Positions 9,126 to 20,650 of a stretch of 64,000 bases of DNA are shown here, piece after piece. The translations under genes and the position numbers were made by a program. This stretch comes from Colias croceus (Eukaryota > Arthropoda > Insecta > Lepidoptera > Pieridae). The notes below the pieces were generated by a model. The model had not been told where the DNA came from and made no database searches. It saw only the letters and a list, made by a program, of their open reading frames with translations. Location: the NCBI RefSeq assembly GCF_905220415.1, contig NC_059568.1, positions 14,198,001 to 14,262,000 on the forward strand, given 5' to 3'. How positions within the stretch are numbered: position 1 is the stretch's first letter; the number at the start of each line of letters is the position of its first letter.

Positions 9126-10361
9126 ATCAGAAGATTTGTGATGTTCCTTTTTGCGAGAGGGAAGATACATTCAATATAATCTTTGGCCACTCGTTTATTG
9201 TACAAAGAGATTTTTATCACTGTCTATTACAGAAACTATCTTTACATTTAAAAGCCTACCTCCGTCACTGATGACAACAAAAATGATAAGAAAACCGAAA
9301 TGAGAGAGGTGTTAACAATGAAAGCGTTTAAAGTGAACCATTAAGAGGCCATTTGTCTCCGTGCTCACTTGGTACCGTGCGATGTTTTACAGTTTATATA
9401 ATACACTTGCTTGCCACGTAGGACAAAGTTGCCATGTCGTTGTTATTTAAAAAGCAATGTACTTCATGCTTGATTAGATTCACAGTATCGCAGACGTTTG
9501 CTAACATCAAGGGATGTCATTAGTCAAACGTAAAACTAACTGCACTAAAGGCAATAAGAGATAATTAAAATAATACGTCCTATTGTTTTGCCAAGTTACT
9601 TACAATATTGTAAATCATTTTGCGATGTTGGTTTAAATTATTTTTTAAGATGCAGGAAGTAACCTCTTTTACCATTTCCTTGTAAGTACCAATTTCTTTT
9701 AAGTAGCGATTTTGTTTCCGCTACTTATCAATTCCTATTAAAAATAATTTTCACAGTAATATTTTTATGTCATAAAATATACTAATACCGAAAATATTAC
9801 GATGATATTATTTATAAAGAAAACGACGGGTTCCTTGGCAAAACATTCTTATAACAAAAACAACATTGGAAGCCTTCTGTTATTTTTAAATTTTCCTTGT
9901 AATCTATGTTTTACTATGTGCATTTAAAAGAAACAATCCATAGAGTGTTTTATTATATTAACTGGTATTATTAAATATAAGGTTTCGAGCTGTAGATTCC
10001 GAGGACTTTCAGTTATCAATGTCTTTTATTACTAAACACTTTTAAGATTTTTAATATTCATAACATATTTTAAATTATCTGCCCCATACAGTAGGTATTA
10101 CCAAATAAAGATTTTCTTAACATTTTTAAATTAAATTACAAGTTAGAATTGAGAACCTCTTTCATTCACGAAAATGTTCGAAACATTACCCTTGTAGAAT
10201 AATCTCAGACAGTAATTACCTGAGGCCTTTTTACGGGGTCCACGGTTGCAGAAACGCACTTTTGTTTCAATGAAATGCAGCAGTGGAGCTGGTTAGACTG
10301 TAATCGACGCTCATTATGATAGTAACACAGCGAACATATTTCTGATTTTTGAAAAGGTATT

Positions 10362-10780
10362 TTATGTCAATAAAAGGGCTGGTGGCCTGATGGTAAGTGC
10401 TACCACCACCCATAGCACTGACATTTCATTACACGAACGTTTGCAGATGTGTAGGACTAGTAAGCAAAACGATATGTATCTCCAGGTTCCTATTATTTTA
10501 GAGTATTTTGGGTCTTCTTGACAGTGGGCAGTGTTGGCCGAGTTGAGGCAATCAAGATAGAGTAGAGGGTCTAAATGTCTATGATCGGCCGTCATTGCAA
10601 ATGTTTTATCATAATCGCAGTAATGGCTGCAAACATTGACGATCATTTGTTTGGCCAACGCGTTACCCATTGTGAAGAGGTCCCAGTAGATATTGTTTAT
10701 TCGTAATCGTTGTAATAGCGGCAAACGTCGACCATATTTTTTTTGGGCCAACGCTGCCCATTGTATGTGAGGGTCAAAGG
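10362..10780. repeat. Degenerate dispersed repeat with 93-bp internal duplication
   Basis: Two related blocks about 93 bp apart contain TAATGGCTGCAAAC (about 10621) and TAATAGCGGCAAAC (about 10714), each followed by a GGCCAACGC...CCCATTGT motif. The left end carries GGTGGCCTGATGGTAAGTGC, a motif I recall as frequent in lepidopteran repeats. CAACGCTGCCCATTGT recurs at about 31082. A 129-codon minus frame crosses this block but the repeat nature argues against a gene. Confidence 0.45.
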
Positions 10781-10809
10781 GGTCAGGGGTTTAAATGGTA
10801 GATACTTAC

Positions 10810-10902
10810 CGTGCAAACAGTTCATTCAGAAGGCGAACTAGTTCCTCGGCCGTGCATTGGTCAGATAGTGAGGTGAAGCCGCAGATGTCAGCGAACAGGA
10901 TG
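10810..10902 (-). CDS. Adenylyl cyclase exon: start of C1a catalytic domain
   Basis: 93 nt between an AG acceptor (TTTGTTCGCAG) and a GTAAGTAT donor. It begins in phase 2 and completes a Ser codon with the exon at 18379-18500, giving the motif ENVSILFADICGFTSLS, and ends in LLNELFAR. This is the first metal-ion Asp of the class III cyclase site (FADI.GFT), which binds Mg-ATP. The second Asp (LGDCYYC region) should be in the next exon, not in the window. This is the most 3' exon visible. Confidence 0.9.
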
Positions 10903-11186
10903 CTGCGAACAAAATATAATAGTTTACATACATTCGAAGACGCTAATCGGTAATCTGTATGAAGATTTTTCAGTTCAATTAGCGTAGAACTGTGAAAAAC
11001 TAAATAGGTAACTAATGGTGTAATAAAGATTGAAAACGAAATTTTATTTGAGGAAATATAGTTGTTTGTATCAGTCAAACAGCGTGGACAATTAGAAAAG
11101 TCTATTGCTATTTAAGAATTAAAACGCATTCGCGAGTATCAGACCGTTTATTGTATAAAGTATAATTATCAGGCCGTAATATCTAA

Positions 11187-11600
11187 GGGCGGCCGTACAC
11201 GGACCGCTCGAGCAGTTAACGGCTGAGCGCCGTACACGGACGGCTCGAGCGGTCGGCGTCAACTGCTCGAGCCGTCGGTTGTTGACCGCTCGAGCCGTCG
11301 CTACCAACCGCTCGAGCGGTTGATTTTTTTGACTAGTCAAGTCATTGATTTTCAGGGGGGAGGGAGCCGTCGACGGCTCTAGCGCAGTTAACGGCTCGAG
11401 CAGTCAGTGTATGCCTCACGACCGCTCGCGAGCCGTCAACGGCACGGTGGAATTTCATCATGCAGTTGACGGCTTGAAGCGGTCGCGACGGCACGAGCCG
11501 TCACGTGTACGGCGGTTAATGAATGCCTATAGTTCACCGCGCGGTCGCGGCTTCAAGCGGTCGGTCTCAACTGCTTGAAGCGGTCCGTGTACGGCCGCCC
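11187..11600. mobile_element. CG-rich MITE, PIF/Harbinger-like
   Basis: 414 bp bounded by GGGCGGCCGTACACGGACCG and its inverse (22 identical bases, similarity to about 31), flanked by TAA on both sides (11184-11186, 11601-11603). A TAA/TTA duplication with ends beginning GGG is typical of PIF/Harbinger. The interior is far more CG-rich than its surroundings and is built of repeated, self-complementary GACGGCTCGAGC- and CGCTCGAGCGGT-like words, so the whole element should fold on itself. It has no transposase and is non-autonomous. Confidence 0.8.
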
Positions 11601-12900
11601 TAAGTGAAAGAAAGTGAAATTTTAATTAAATATTATTTGAATAAAAAAGATTTCCCAATATAAAATTATAACATGTTTTCAGTTCATATAGAAACGAGGT
11701 AACCTACATTTATCTGATCATGAAATACACTCTGCATTCGACGCACTTTTAAAATATATTATCAGACATTTTTGTGACCGTCAAAATATCACATAGAAAT
11801 ATCGACAAACTACGTAGTTTTCTAGATAATATTATACTTCTTACGCCATATTATTACATCTCTAAGCCTACCTATTTTCCTTAAAAAAATATATTAGATT
11901 TCCAAAAATATAAAAATGTACTTAGTTTAAACAACACTTCTATTAAGGATAATAGGCATATAAAGACAAGTCTCTTCTCTAGTAGTCCAATAGGGTGGGA
12001 CATCAGACAAAATCGGAGAGATCAGTCGCAAAGCGCCGGCTTTACAAGTTAAGTATGTGTGTGCATTGTTATCCTTAAGGAAAATGTGGACTGATAAAGA
12101 ATACGCAAAATAGGATACATTATATCTTGATACATATACTTGAATATGCTATTTGTTTTAAGGAACTATTTGTTTATAATATTTTAAGGAACTGCGAATA
12201 AAAAGCGAGCATTATATTTTATATACCTACTAGAGACAATATCAACAATGACCGTATACAAAACACTATCTATCCTTTTATTCAAACAAAAAAGCCAATA
12301 ATCCCTCAAGACCTGCTTAATTTTTACGGCAGCAACTAACTGCAAATACAACTGGTTTAATACAAGACCCACGCGCACAAATACACCTCTGACGCAGTGA
12401 AAAAAACTCTAACCAGTCAAAGAGTTTACACCGGAATTTTACGAACCATTAATCACAGGACACATCAATCAATACGCAGCTGAATGAATCTTCTCATTCA
12501 AACCTCGGAATCCAATGATAACAGACGTCAAACTTCTATTGAACTCGGCGTTTTTACAACTAGGTCGCTCGCCTCACAGAGCGCGTACACTCGATAGCAT
12601 TATGCTAATTTGTGGATTTGTATGTATGTAATTATGTTTTATGTTCTCCGAGTGTATGCGAAACACATCTAAGCTTGATTAGTCGTACTTGTTTAAACTC
12701 GCACGATCCTAGGATGTGTGACGTCACGTATGTAATGTTAGTTTTCAATGGCTAGTCTAATTGCGAATGGAATATATTACTTTTAGCAATCTCATTAGAA
12801 ACAAAGAAGGGATTTACTAGGTAGGTAGAAGAAATAAGAGCATGGTTAGAATTTAAAGTACAAACATGTGCAAAGTGTTTCGAAGTCAGCCGTTAAATTT

Positions 12901-12993
12901 TAAGCTATTACATAGCTTCTATCACGGGCCTTGAGCGCGGAGACCGAAATATCCGTAACGAAAAAAACCTCACGTTCCCCACTCACACCCCAT
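12901..12993 (-). repeat. Dispersed repeat family A, truncated inverted copy
   Basis: Reads in reverse as the 3' half of family A: AAGCTATTACATAGCTTCTA, then a GGGCCTTGAGCGCGG box and CGTAACGAAAAAAACCTCACG. The other half is missing. Confidence 0.65.
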
Positions 12994-13990
12994 TTTAATA
13001 GCATTGTTTGAAAACCCAATAATCTTTCTATATTTTTATTGACGCCGTCTCTGCGGTCACCTCCCGTTTAAATAAACATTTCGTCAAACTAAGCCGCTGT
13101 CAATTATTTACATTTGTGTATAAATGAAATTGGAGCGTGAGATTGTAAAGCGTATAGTCACGCTTTATATTCGTATTACTGTGCACAAAGAAATGAGCTT
13201 TTTACTGATAGTAGACGAAATGTAAATTGTAATTATATACGGTGCTCTATATTTATAAAATGCCAACAGTTTGTTGAAAATGGTGAATATCACACTCGGA
13301 AACCAGATAGTAAACATTTATACCTACAAACTGTTCAGACCCAGACCTCACGTGTGCCAATGTGGACACAGCCTAACCTATTTTCCGCTCGTGTATTCCA
13401 GCTTTAACATATAGATAAGGGCGTATTCCCAACGCGATTACGGCCCTAATTGTCCGCAACTACTGAAGCGTTCAAACCAGATTAATTATTATTTGCGACT
13501 TAGGCCACGTTCACACGCTCTGTTGAAAATTCACAATTCGGTCGAGGAGCTAATTCAATTTGGGAGGATGATGTGTTACCCTGATCCGTATGACGCGGTG
13601 ACGTCTCATACAGAACAAAGCAGATATCAGTTAGATTACGGGATCGTATAGACTAGACCTAATCTCCATCTCCTACAATCTTATCTAAATTATAAATCCG
13701 AGCTGAGTATAGAATTACTAATAAGCGAATTGTTGGTAGTGAAGAGTGTGATGGGCGTATATGTATATGAATGGAGATTTATTAAACGGAGCTTTCTTAA
13801 AAGCGTTGTATTAAGTTTATTTGTAATGAGATATATGTTTATTCTTTCAGAAGCTCCTATAAACCATTTACACACTTCTAAGCTTTATGCTGACAACATT
13901 TTTTAAATAATTATAGTAAAAACATCGAGAAGGTAATTAAATAATTTTGTTGGAACAATAAATTACTCTGAAAGTTTGTCATACATTCAA

Positions 13991-14201
13991 TCCTACTAAT
14001 ATTATAAATCTAAAGTTTGTGAGGATGTGTGTGTGTCTTTGTTACTATTTCACGCAAATACTATTGAACCGTTTACAATGAAATTTAGCACACATATAAA
14101 GGGTAACTTGGATTACCGCATAGGATAGGTTTCATTCCGGAACGGGAACTATGCGGGTTTTTTTTTCAAAACGCGGGCAAAACCGCAGGTGGAAAATTAG
14201 T
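13991..14201 (+). repeat. Dispersed repeat family B (GGGAACTATGCGGG type)
   Basis: Begins TCCTACTAATATTATAAA, then GTTTGTGAGGATGTGTGTG, TTTCACGCAAATACTATTG, GGAACGGGAACTATGCGGG and an AAAACGCGGGC box, ending in TTAGT. Other copies end in GCTAGT. This is a very common lepidopteran element (from memory). The CTAG-type end suggests a Helitron relative; that is inference. Confidence 0.65.
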
Positions 14202-14996
14202 TTATAATAAAGCCACGGATCAGATTATTATTATTTTATCAGATTGTCAAAAACGAAAATCCTATATCCCTATGTTCCTTTAAAAAAATATATTAAACGA
14301 TCTTGAAGAAAACTTCAATCTTTTCAATAAACAGAATTTTCCAATTCCTTGCAAAAAGAACGAGGTTGGATTCTCAAGTATCCAGATGAAGAGAATGTTT
14401 CAAAAGCCCTTTTATAAAACGATTTGTAAAAATGCTTCTCATTTTTGTATTATATAAATAAGTGTATGGACTGTCCCAATACAAAATTACAATCCATAGG
14501 TATGTCATTTTGTCACGAAAGCATATTAGCTTTCGTGACAAAATGTGGCTTATATCTTTAGCTAAAGGACCATTTTTGTAAGTACCAAATTCAGGATGAA
14601 TCATAAACGCAGAGAGGACAGTTAATCATTCAAGTAAGCAAATAATTAAATAATTTCCTATTAAGAATATTACCATAGCTTAATAAAATGTATTGTGATG
14701 ACATGAGATTAAAGAAACCTCAGATTGTATGACTCTATTGCTCTTAAATAAAACGAGCCTAATATTTGATGTGGATAACTTTCTTGTTCATAAGAGAATC
14801 TCGACAAATACTCGGAGAATCGGTGTATTGTTTTTCTTGTTACGGTTGTTTACAATTTTGCGGGTTTAGTAAAATATATAATATTTTTATTGTATATAAT
14901 ATTAATGTAATATTAGTGTTTAAATAACCTACCTTGATCACAAAAAGAAAAAGCTGTATAGTGTATGTAATATGTATATAATATGTCATATTATTA

Positions 14997-15170
14997 GCTG
15001 CGCTTCGCGGTTTCACCCGGGTGACTCCGCTCCTGTTGGTCTTAGGGCTATCTAACACCGAAATAATTTTTCAAATCGTACCAGTAGTTCCTGAGATTAG
15101 CGCGTTCGAACAAACAAACAACCTCTTAAGCTTTATAATATTAGTACAGAAGATTATTACTATAGATTAT
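14997..15170 (+). repeat. Dispersed repeat family C
   Basis: Starts at GCTGCGCTTCGCGGTTTC, then CTCCGCTCCTGTTGGTCTTA, TCGTACCAGTAGTTCCTGAG, GCGCGTTCGAACAAACAAAC, and ends at TTATAATATTAGTACAGA. Same family as 8932 and 18139. Confidence 0.65.
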
Positions 15171-15476
15171 CATAATACGTTTACAAAACAAAATCTACCA
15201 CAATTCCCACTTACACATAACCTGTTTATCACTCTACATTAAAAAATAATCACCCATCCTTCCCAGAAGGTCAATTGAAATTTCCCACCACATTGAAATC
15301 AGCATACGACACGGTTCTATAAAGTTTCCGCCACGCACCGGGGGACGGTCCCCGATCCGTAACGAACTTACCAACTTCTCTCTGTTAACGTTACGTTGAA
15401 ACTGATTTCGTGTTGCGGTACGTTTGATGTGTATGGCTTAGCTTTATCCTTTGACTTTATGGAGCTTTTTTGTTTC

Positions 15477-15611
15477 GTCGTCGTCGTCGTCGTCGTCGTT
15501 TCAGCCGTGGGGCGTCCACTGCTGGACAAAGGCCTCCCTCAAGGATTTCCAGTACGACCAGTCACCGGCGGCCTGCATCCAGCGGCTCCCTGCCACTCGG
15601 ACCAGGTCGTC
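15477..15611 (-). pseudogene. Non-LTR retrotransposon 3' end (RT C-terminus plus microsatellite tail)
   Basis: On the minus strand the frame from 15611 to 15501 codes DDLVRVAGSRWMQAAGDW then WKSLREAFVQQWTPHG and a stop. This is the typical C-terminal end of endonuclease-reverse transcriptase polyproteins of RTE/Jockey-like elements (DDLVK..G..W...A.DR..W..L.EA..QQW). It is followed at once by a (GAC)n tail (15477-15500), the kind of microsatellite end such elements leave. Only the last 37 codons remain: a 5'-truncated insertion. Confidence 0.75.
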
Positions 15612-15690
15612 TCTTTTTTGATTGTTGCGAGGTAATTATAATAGTTTGTATGCTCATAGACGACAGCGTATAGTTGTGGAAACACGGCGA

Positions 15691-16046
15691 CTACACCACC
15701 GAAACTAGCGCCCCCCCAACATTTTATTTTTTTACTCCTAAACCAGATCAAATTTAAAAAATCTAGCTCGGTACTTTGCTAGTATATTACTTGTAGTATT
15801 TTTGGTATTACTTTTCATTATTTTGCATTCGGTAAATTAGGAGAACTTTTGATTACCGCCAAAAGTGGCCACTTTTGGCGGTAATCAAAAGTTCTCTAGA
15901 ATAATGAACAGTTAGAATAGTGAAAAGTAATACCAAAAATACTACAAGTAATATACTAGCAAAGTACCGAGCTAGATTTTTTAAATTTGATCTGGTTAAG
16001 GAGTAAAAAAATAAAATGTTCGGTGGCGCTAGTTTCGGTGGTGTAG
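15691..16046. mobile_element. 356-bp near-perfect palindrome (fold-back element)
   Basis: Arms of 178 bp meet at GTGGCCAC (centre between 15868 and 15869). The outer arms (CTACACCACCGAAACTAGCG on the left) match with only a few changes; the best-matched block is about 100 bp of each arm, while about 30 bp near 15810-15845 and its mirror have diverged. No coding frame. Transcribed in either direction it would form a long hairpin RNA. No clear target duplication was found at the ends. Confidence 0.85.
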
Positions 16047-16969
16047 GCCTCTTAAGAACATTATCTCTGTATGATTTTGAGTTTGACCTTAACTTATTTT
16101 ACACTCCAAATTATCTATCTTTATATTTATAAGGCTAGAAAGTGCCAGTTTAAGTAGTGCCGAAAAAAATATAGAAATAGGAAACTACTTCACTATTAAT
16201 TAACAATTAGTCGTAATTACTTCACAACCCTTATTCGACTACTCTTTCATTAAAGTATCGTTTAAGCTATAGAGTAACTATTAATCTATTCGAATTTCGG
16301 TATGGGTCGACCTATTTCCACCTAAATAACCTTACAGGTAATCATTACTGCCGTTCAGTGCGGGCGTCCATACTACCTATTCACTATTCACTGGCCTGCA
16401 GGTGTGATTCAATATATATTCTGTTAATCGAATATTCTAGAAGTCACAAGATTTACTTCAGAATTTAGCGAAATATACTCCAAAATAATGTAAATATGTC
16501 TTTCAAAGCTGAAAAAAAATACATTGAATTGACCAATCACGATAATTACTTCCTTACGAACAAGAGCCATTAAAAAACTATTTAAGTATTTACTTTTTTC
16601 CATCAATAATTTGGACATAAAAGCACATGATAAAAGAAAGCACATTATATTTAAATACCAACTACGTTAAGGCGATAACAACACTTCGAAATGAAACTTC
16701 CCGAGCGACTCATGAATTAACTTTTTAAGCCAGATCGTTAGAGACGTTATAATCAAGAGAAAAATGGAATTTAAATCTGCTTTTTTTACTTCAGTACCTA
16801 ATACTTTAAGATGGATGGATATTGACATTTAACGAAGGAACTTATAGTTTATGTTATCGATAAGGATGATGATAATAGTTCAAGTTAGTTCGTTATCAGT
16901 AGGGTAGTAAGAACTTTTAAAAGGTATGAACTTTCAACGCATCATGTTTCATCAAACAACTTATAGGCA

Positions 16970-17152
16970 ACTAGCTTTCCACCCGCGGCATCGCCCGCGC
17001 AGTCTAAGAAAAAAACGCATAGTTCCCGTTCCCATAGGCTTTCTGGAATAAAGCCTATCCTTTACCAAATTTCATGCAAATTGGTTCAGTAGTTAAGGCG
17101 TGATTGAGTAACAGACAGACAGACAGAGTTACTTTCTCATTTATAATATAAG
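16970..17152 (-). repeat. Dispersed repeat family B, inverted copy
   Basis: Reads in reverse from TTATAAATGAGAAAGTAACT through CTGTCTGTCTG, TTACTCAATCACGCC, a GGGAACTATGCG box and GCGCGGGCGATGCCGCGGG to GGAAAGCTAGT. Confidence 0.65.
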
Positions 17153-18138
17153 ATCAGATTTCAGTAGTGTATGAATAGATATTATATGTAACTATACACA
17201 GTCAAAGCCCTTAGACAATACAAGTTATTTGATACCCATGTTATAAGCAAATCATATTTTACGCAAAACATTATTTACAATTCGCCAAATGAATCGTTTT
17301 TAATTATAGTCCTTTTCAGCTATGATGATTCCTGTGACACTTCATCGTGTTCCGAATTACGTATTTTATGTTTAAAACGCCAAAATAATTTTAGTGCATA
17401 ATATTTTTCTTTAATGGCGGCATTATTGCCAAAAATATAAAAATGAAACATCCTAAGCTTATAAATCAAAAACAGTATTGTTTAGTTAAATATAATGAAA
17501 AATAAAATAAAATAACACAAAAATATAATACCTACGCAATTCGTGTACATGAAATGGACCGTTGAAAAATCATAGAGTTGGAAAATCATATAATCGGCGC
17601 CCATCTTGTGATCGTTTGTCAATCGAGTCAATCGTCTGTACGAGTGCGTCAGCCTTGTATACAAGTTGCATTTTTATATTGATACTTTACGTGGTATTCT
17701 GTTATTGTTACTAATTGTTATTGTTGACTTTTTGTTGCTGTTGTTTGCTAAGTTTCCCTAGTTAATTGTTGGCGAAATGCCGAAAAATCTAATTTTGGTA
17801 CTTTATTCAAATCGATTTCGTTTCCATATAAAATATTATCGATTATCGGAAACATTTGATACGATTTCAGTACAGACATCTCTACACGTGTCAAAAATCG
17901 ATGTGTCACAGAAATCATCTTAGGTGGAAAGGACTATACAATTCGCATTTCGACATTTTTCAATTAATTTACAATAGCAATATGATTTGCTTTCAATATA
18001 ATGTTAATCTTTACATCAGTCCTTTGAAATTACAAAACGCAAACGTCCTCATTTCCTATTAATACTATTTGCCAGCAATTCATTTCCGTCCAAAACGAAT
18101 CGAAATGAACAGAGGGTCGAATATTTACAACTAGTCAA

Positions 18139-18335
18139 GCCCGGCCGGCGGTTTTACCTGCAGTACTCCGCTCCTGTTGGTCTTAGCGTGATAATATAAT
18201 ATAACCTAATAGCCTTCCTCGATAAATGGGCTATGGCTATCTTACACCAATTTTTTTTTTCAACAGTTGTTCCTGAGACTAGCGCGTTCAAACAAACAAA
18301 CAAACTCTACATTTTTATAATATTAAGTATAGATT
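18139..18335 (+). repeat. Dispersed repeat family C
   Basis: Contains TACTCCGCTCCTGTTGGTCT, TAGCGTGATAATATAATATA, CCTTCCTCGATAAATGGGCT, GCGCGTTCAAACAAACAAAC and an end at TAAGTATAGAT. It stops about 40 bp from the cyclase exon donor. Confidence 0.65.
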
Positions 18336-18378
18336 TTATCCTAATAGCTGCTAAGTTAATACATCACAATGTACTGAC

Positions 18379-18500
18379 CTGACATTCTCATATCGTTGGA
18401 TGTAAATCTTGTGGAATTGCTCCTGTCTTGGCTGGTTAGCGATGTCCGCCTTCATCTCCATGGCAACGTGGCGTGGCAGCACCGAGAGCAGGAGACGCTC
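18379..18500 (-). CDS. Adenylyl cyclase exon: linker into C1a
   Basis: 122 nt, acceptor TTTTTCAG, donor GTCAGTAC. It codes 40 residues from ERLLLSVLPRHVAMEMKADI to IYIQRYENV and leaves AG for the next exon. This is the highly conserved segment just before the C1a core in membrane cyclases; ERLLLSVLPRHVAMEMKADI and FHKIYIQ match the ADCY5/6 group as I remember it better than other types. Confidence 0.92.
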
Positions 18501-18597
18501 CTGAAAAACGATCTTGTTCAGTACAACTTACAATACAAAGTACTATGCAACTCAAACTCATAATTTATTCAATTAGACTTCTTCGAGAAGCACTTTT

Positions 18598-18812
18598 GGA
18601 ACGTCAATACATATTATTAACATTTACCAACGTACAATATAACGTACGATTTAAATAAGGTACGATACAACGTACCTACGATTAATCGTACTTTAACATC
18701 GTACCGTACGACACAACGTGCAATTCATCTTACGATACAGCGTACCGTACGTAGTACGAAATACCGTACTACACCGTACGGTACACCGTTCGACAAAACG
18801 TACGAAAGTATC
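18598..18812. repeat. Cluster of CGTAC/GTACG words
   Basis: In about 215 bp the words CGTAC, GTACG or TACGATAC occur more than fifteen times with irregular spacing (e.g. AACGTACGATTTAAATAAGG, TACGATACAGCGTACCGTACG minus a base). It is a degenerate minisatellite rich in palindromic GTAC. No gene. Confidence 0.6.
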
Positions 18813-18837
18813 GTCGTACAATAGTGGTTTGATATGC

Positions 18838-18930
18838 AAGTGTGTTATCCCGGAAATCCCACGGGAACGGGAACTATGCGGGTTTTCCTTTGAAAACGCG
18901 GGAAAAGATGCGGGCGAAAAGCTAGTAGTA
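18838..18930 (+). repeat. Dispersed repeat family B, 5'-truncated copy
   Basis: Retains only the 3' part: ATCCCACGGGAACGGGAACT, ATGCGGGTTTTCC, AAAACGCGGG and the AAAAGCTAGT end. Confidence 0.6.
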
Positions 18931-19530
18931 TATTAAAGTGGAAGTTGAAAACTTGACAGGAATAAAACTGTGCATATGCATAATCACAATAATTTTCTTT
19001 CATTAGCCCACACACATACCTATCAAAGTACCTTCATCAAAATACCCCTATAGTGCTCGTCACCTTCAAAATTATTTTAACCGTTAGATGAAAATTGCCG
19101 TCAAAGCTATGGTGGCGTTAAATTGATTTTGCGACTACGGTATGTGATATCTAACTGAAAATTCGTTTAAGTAGCCAAGTATGACGATGCGCTTCGTCCA
19201 CCCCCTTAATTCAATAACAGTCTAACTCAAAATATAGTCGCTAATATTGCCTGGGGAACATTTTAGTATGACTCTTTAGTGTGTCCTTTTAAAAGCTTTA
19301 ATAGCAGGATCCTTTCCAATATACGGAGCTTTTTAAATTTATGTTTTTTATCAAATTTCACGTCCTTCACAACAAAAGAACGATGAACATTATCATGAGG
19401 AAGTATATATGTAGTGTTTGCTTGATAAAACGAATTTTATGAATTTCTCTTAAGGAATACCTATAAGTAGGTACATACTTATTACCTACTTCACATCTAG
19501 GCAAAAATAGCCGAAGTCACAAAAAATAAT

Positions 19531-19666
19531 CTATACATATAATAAATCTGTAGAAGGGTCAATTCTGTACATTGAAAATATTGAAAAAATAAATAGCAGG
19601 GGGTGTTACTGGATCGATACCAAACCCAAATATGTAATTAAAAAAATTTTTGTCTGTCTGTCTGAC

Positions 19667-19713
<47 letters not shown>

Positions 19714-20055
19714 ATGTGAAGACATCACGTGAAAACTACCGGTTCGATTTCGATGAAACTTGGTATAATTATACCTTATTGTATTTATATTATTCCTGGG
19801 CGTAAAATAGGATACTTTTTATCCTGGAAAAATACGTAGAAAAAAAATAATCTTACTTTTTCAGTTATCCATAGACGTTGTTCTGTAGAACCGCGAACAC
19901 ACGTTGCGTATTATTTATTTATTATAGGCCTAGCCGTATTTGGGTCAGATAGATATTTATAAGATGTCATTGTCAGAGTTACTCAAAATGGAGAAACAAA
20001 CCATCCACGCGAAGACCGACATCCGCGCGGACGGAGTCGCGGGCGGAAGCTAGTT
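19531..20055 (+). repeat. Dispersed repeat family D with (TCTG)n
   Basis: Begins ATCTATACATATAATAAATC, carries TACTGGATCGATACCAAACC, a (TCTG)n microsatellite at about 19651-19712, GTGAAAACTACCGGTTCGAT, and ends GGACGGAGTCGCGGGCGGAA then GCTAGT. Related copies: 22440-22750 (inverted) and 33985-34410. Confidence 0.65.
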
Positions 20056-20539
20056 TTAAATAAAATAGTTCGCCAACTCGTCTTCTACCATAATTCTCTA
20101 GACGAATTGTCATTGTGCGAGGGTAAGAATTGATTTAATTAAAACTAGCTGTTGCCCGCGACTTCGTCCGCGATTAGGTCGTTTTTCGTCATTCGTTGTT
20201 TAAAAAAAATACGTGACACTTTATTTTAAAATTTTCTTAATTATTGTCTCTTATAAAATTTAACTACATTAAAATTGAACACTCTGATAAGAAAATCTTA
20301 AAATCTGAAGAAAACATGAATGTGGTTTAAATTCTACATTACTTAGTATCAAATAATAATCTAAATTAAATGTAGATTAACAGTTTGAGCACACCATTAT
20401 AGAATATGTACCTAAGTATTAAATTACGTTAGTTTACATAGTAACTTTACTAAAAACACGATGACTATCTTTCGCGCTCGATACCACAAACTAAGCATGT
20501 TTGTGGTACGTGGCCCGCGTCACTTGACCCCCATCTGGA

Positions 20540-20650
20540 TCCATGATGATGATTCCATCCTGAAGATGATTCAGAAGATGATTCTGAAGATGATTCTGAA
20601 GATGATTCTGAAGATGATCCAGGATGATTCCATCCTGAAGATGATTTCTT
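20540..20650. repeat. 12-bp minisatellite coding-like (GATGATTCTGAA)n
   Basis: About five tandem copies of GATGATTCTGAA. In one plus frame it would read as repeated EDDS, like the acidic N-terminus of some transposases, but it meets a stop after two more codons and has no partner frame. It is treated as a repeat. Confidence 0.6.

Larger units (their letters stand above)
8532..10809. other. Probable intron sequence with dispersed repeats
   Basis: Between the old transposon and the last visible cyclase exon. I searched by eye for the exon that should follow (coding the LGDCYYC region of C1a on the minus strand) and found none, so this intron probably runs off the left edge. The repeats at 8799, 8932 and 10362 are listed separately; the remainder is AT-rich with no recognisable gene. 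Confidence 0.5.
10903..18378 (-). other. Adenylyl cyclase intron, 7.5 kb
   Basis: Joins the exons at 18379-18500 and 10810-10902 (phase 2). It holds the inverted-repeat elements at 11187 and 15691, repeats at 12901, 13991, 14997, 16970 and 18139, and a retrotransposon tail at 15477. The remaining sequence is AT-rich with no recognised feature. Confidence 0.8.

Noticed and set aside
10362..10751. 129-codon minus frame as a gene
   Set aside because: It lies over an internally duplicated dispersed repeat and has no recognisable domain or splice context.
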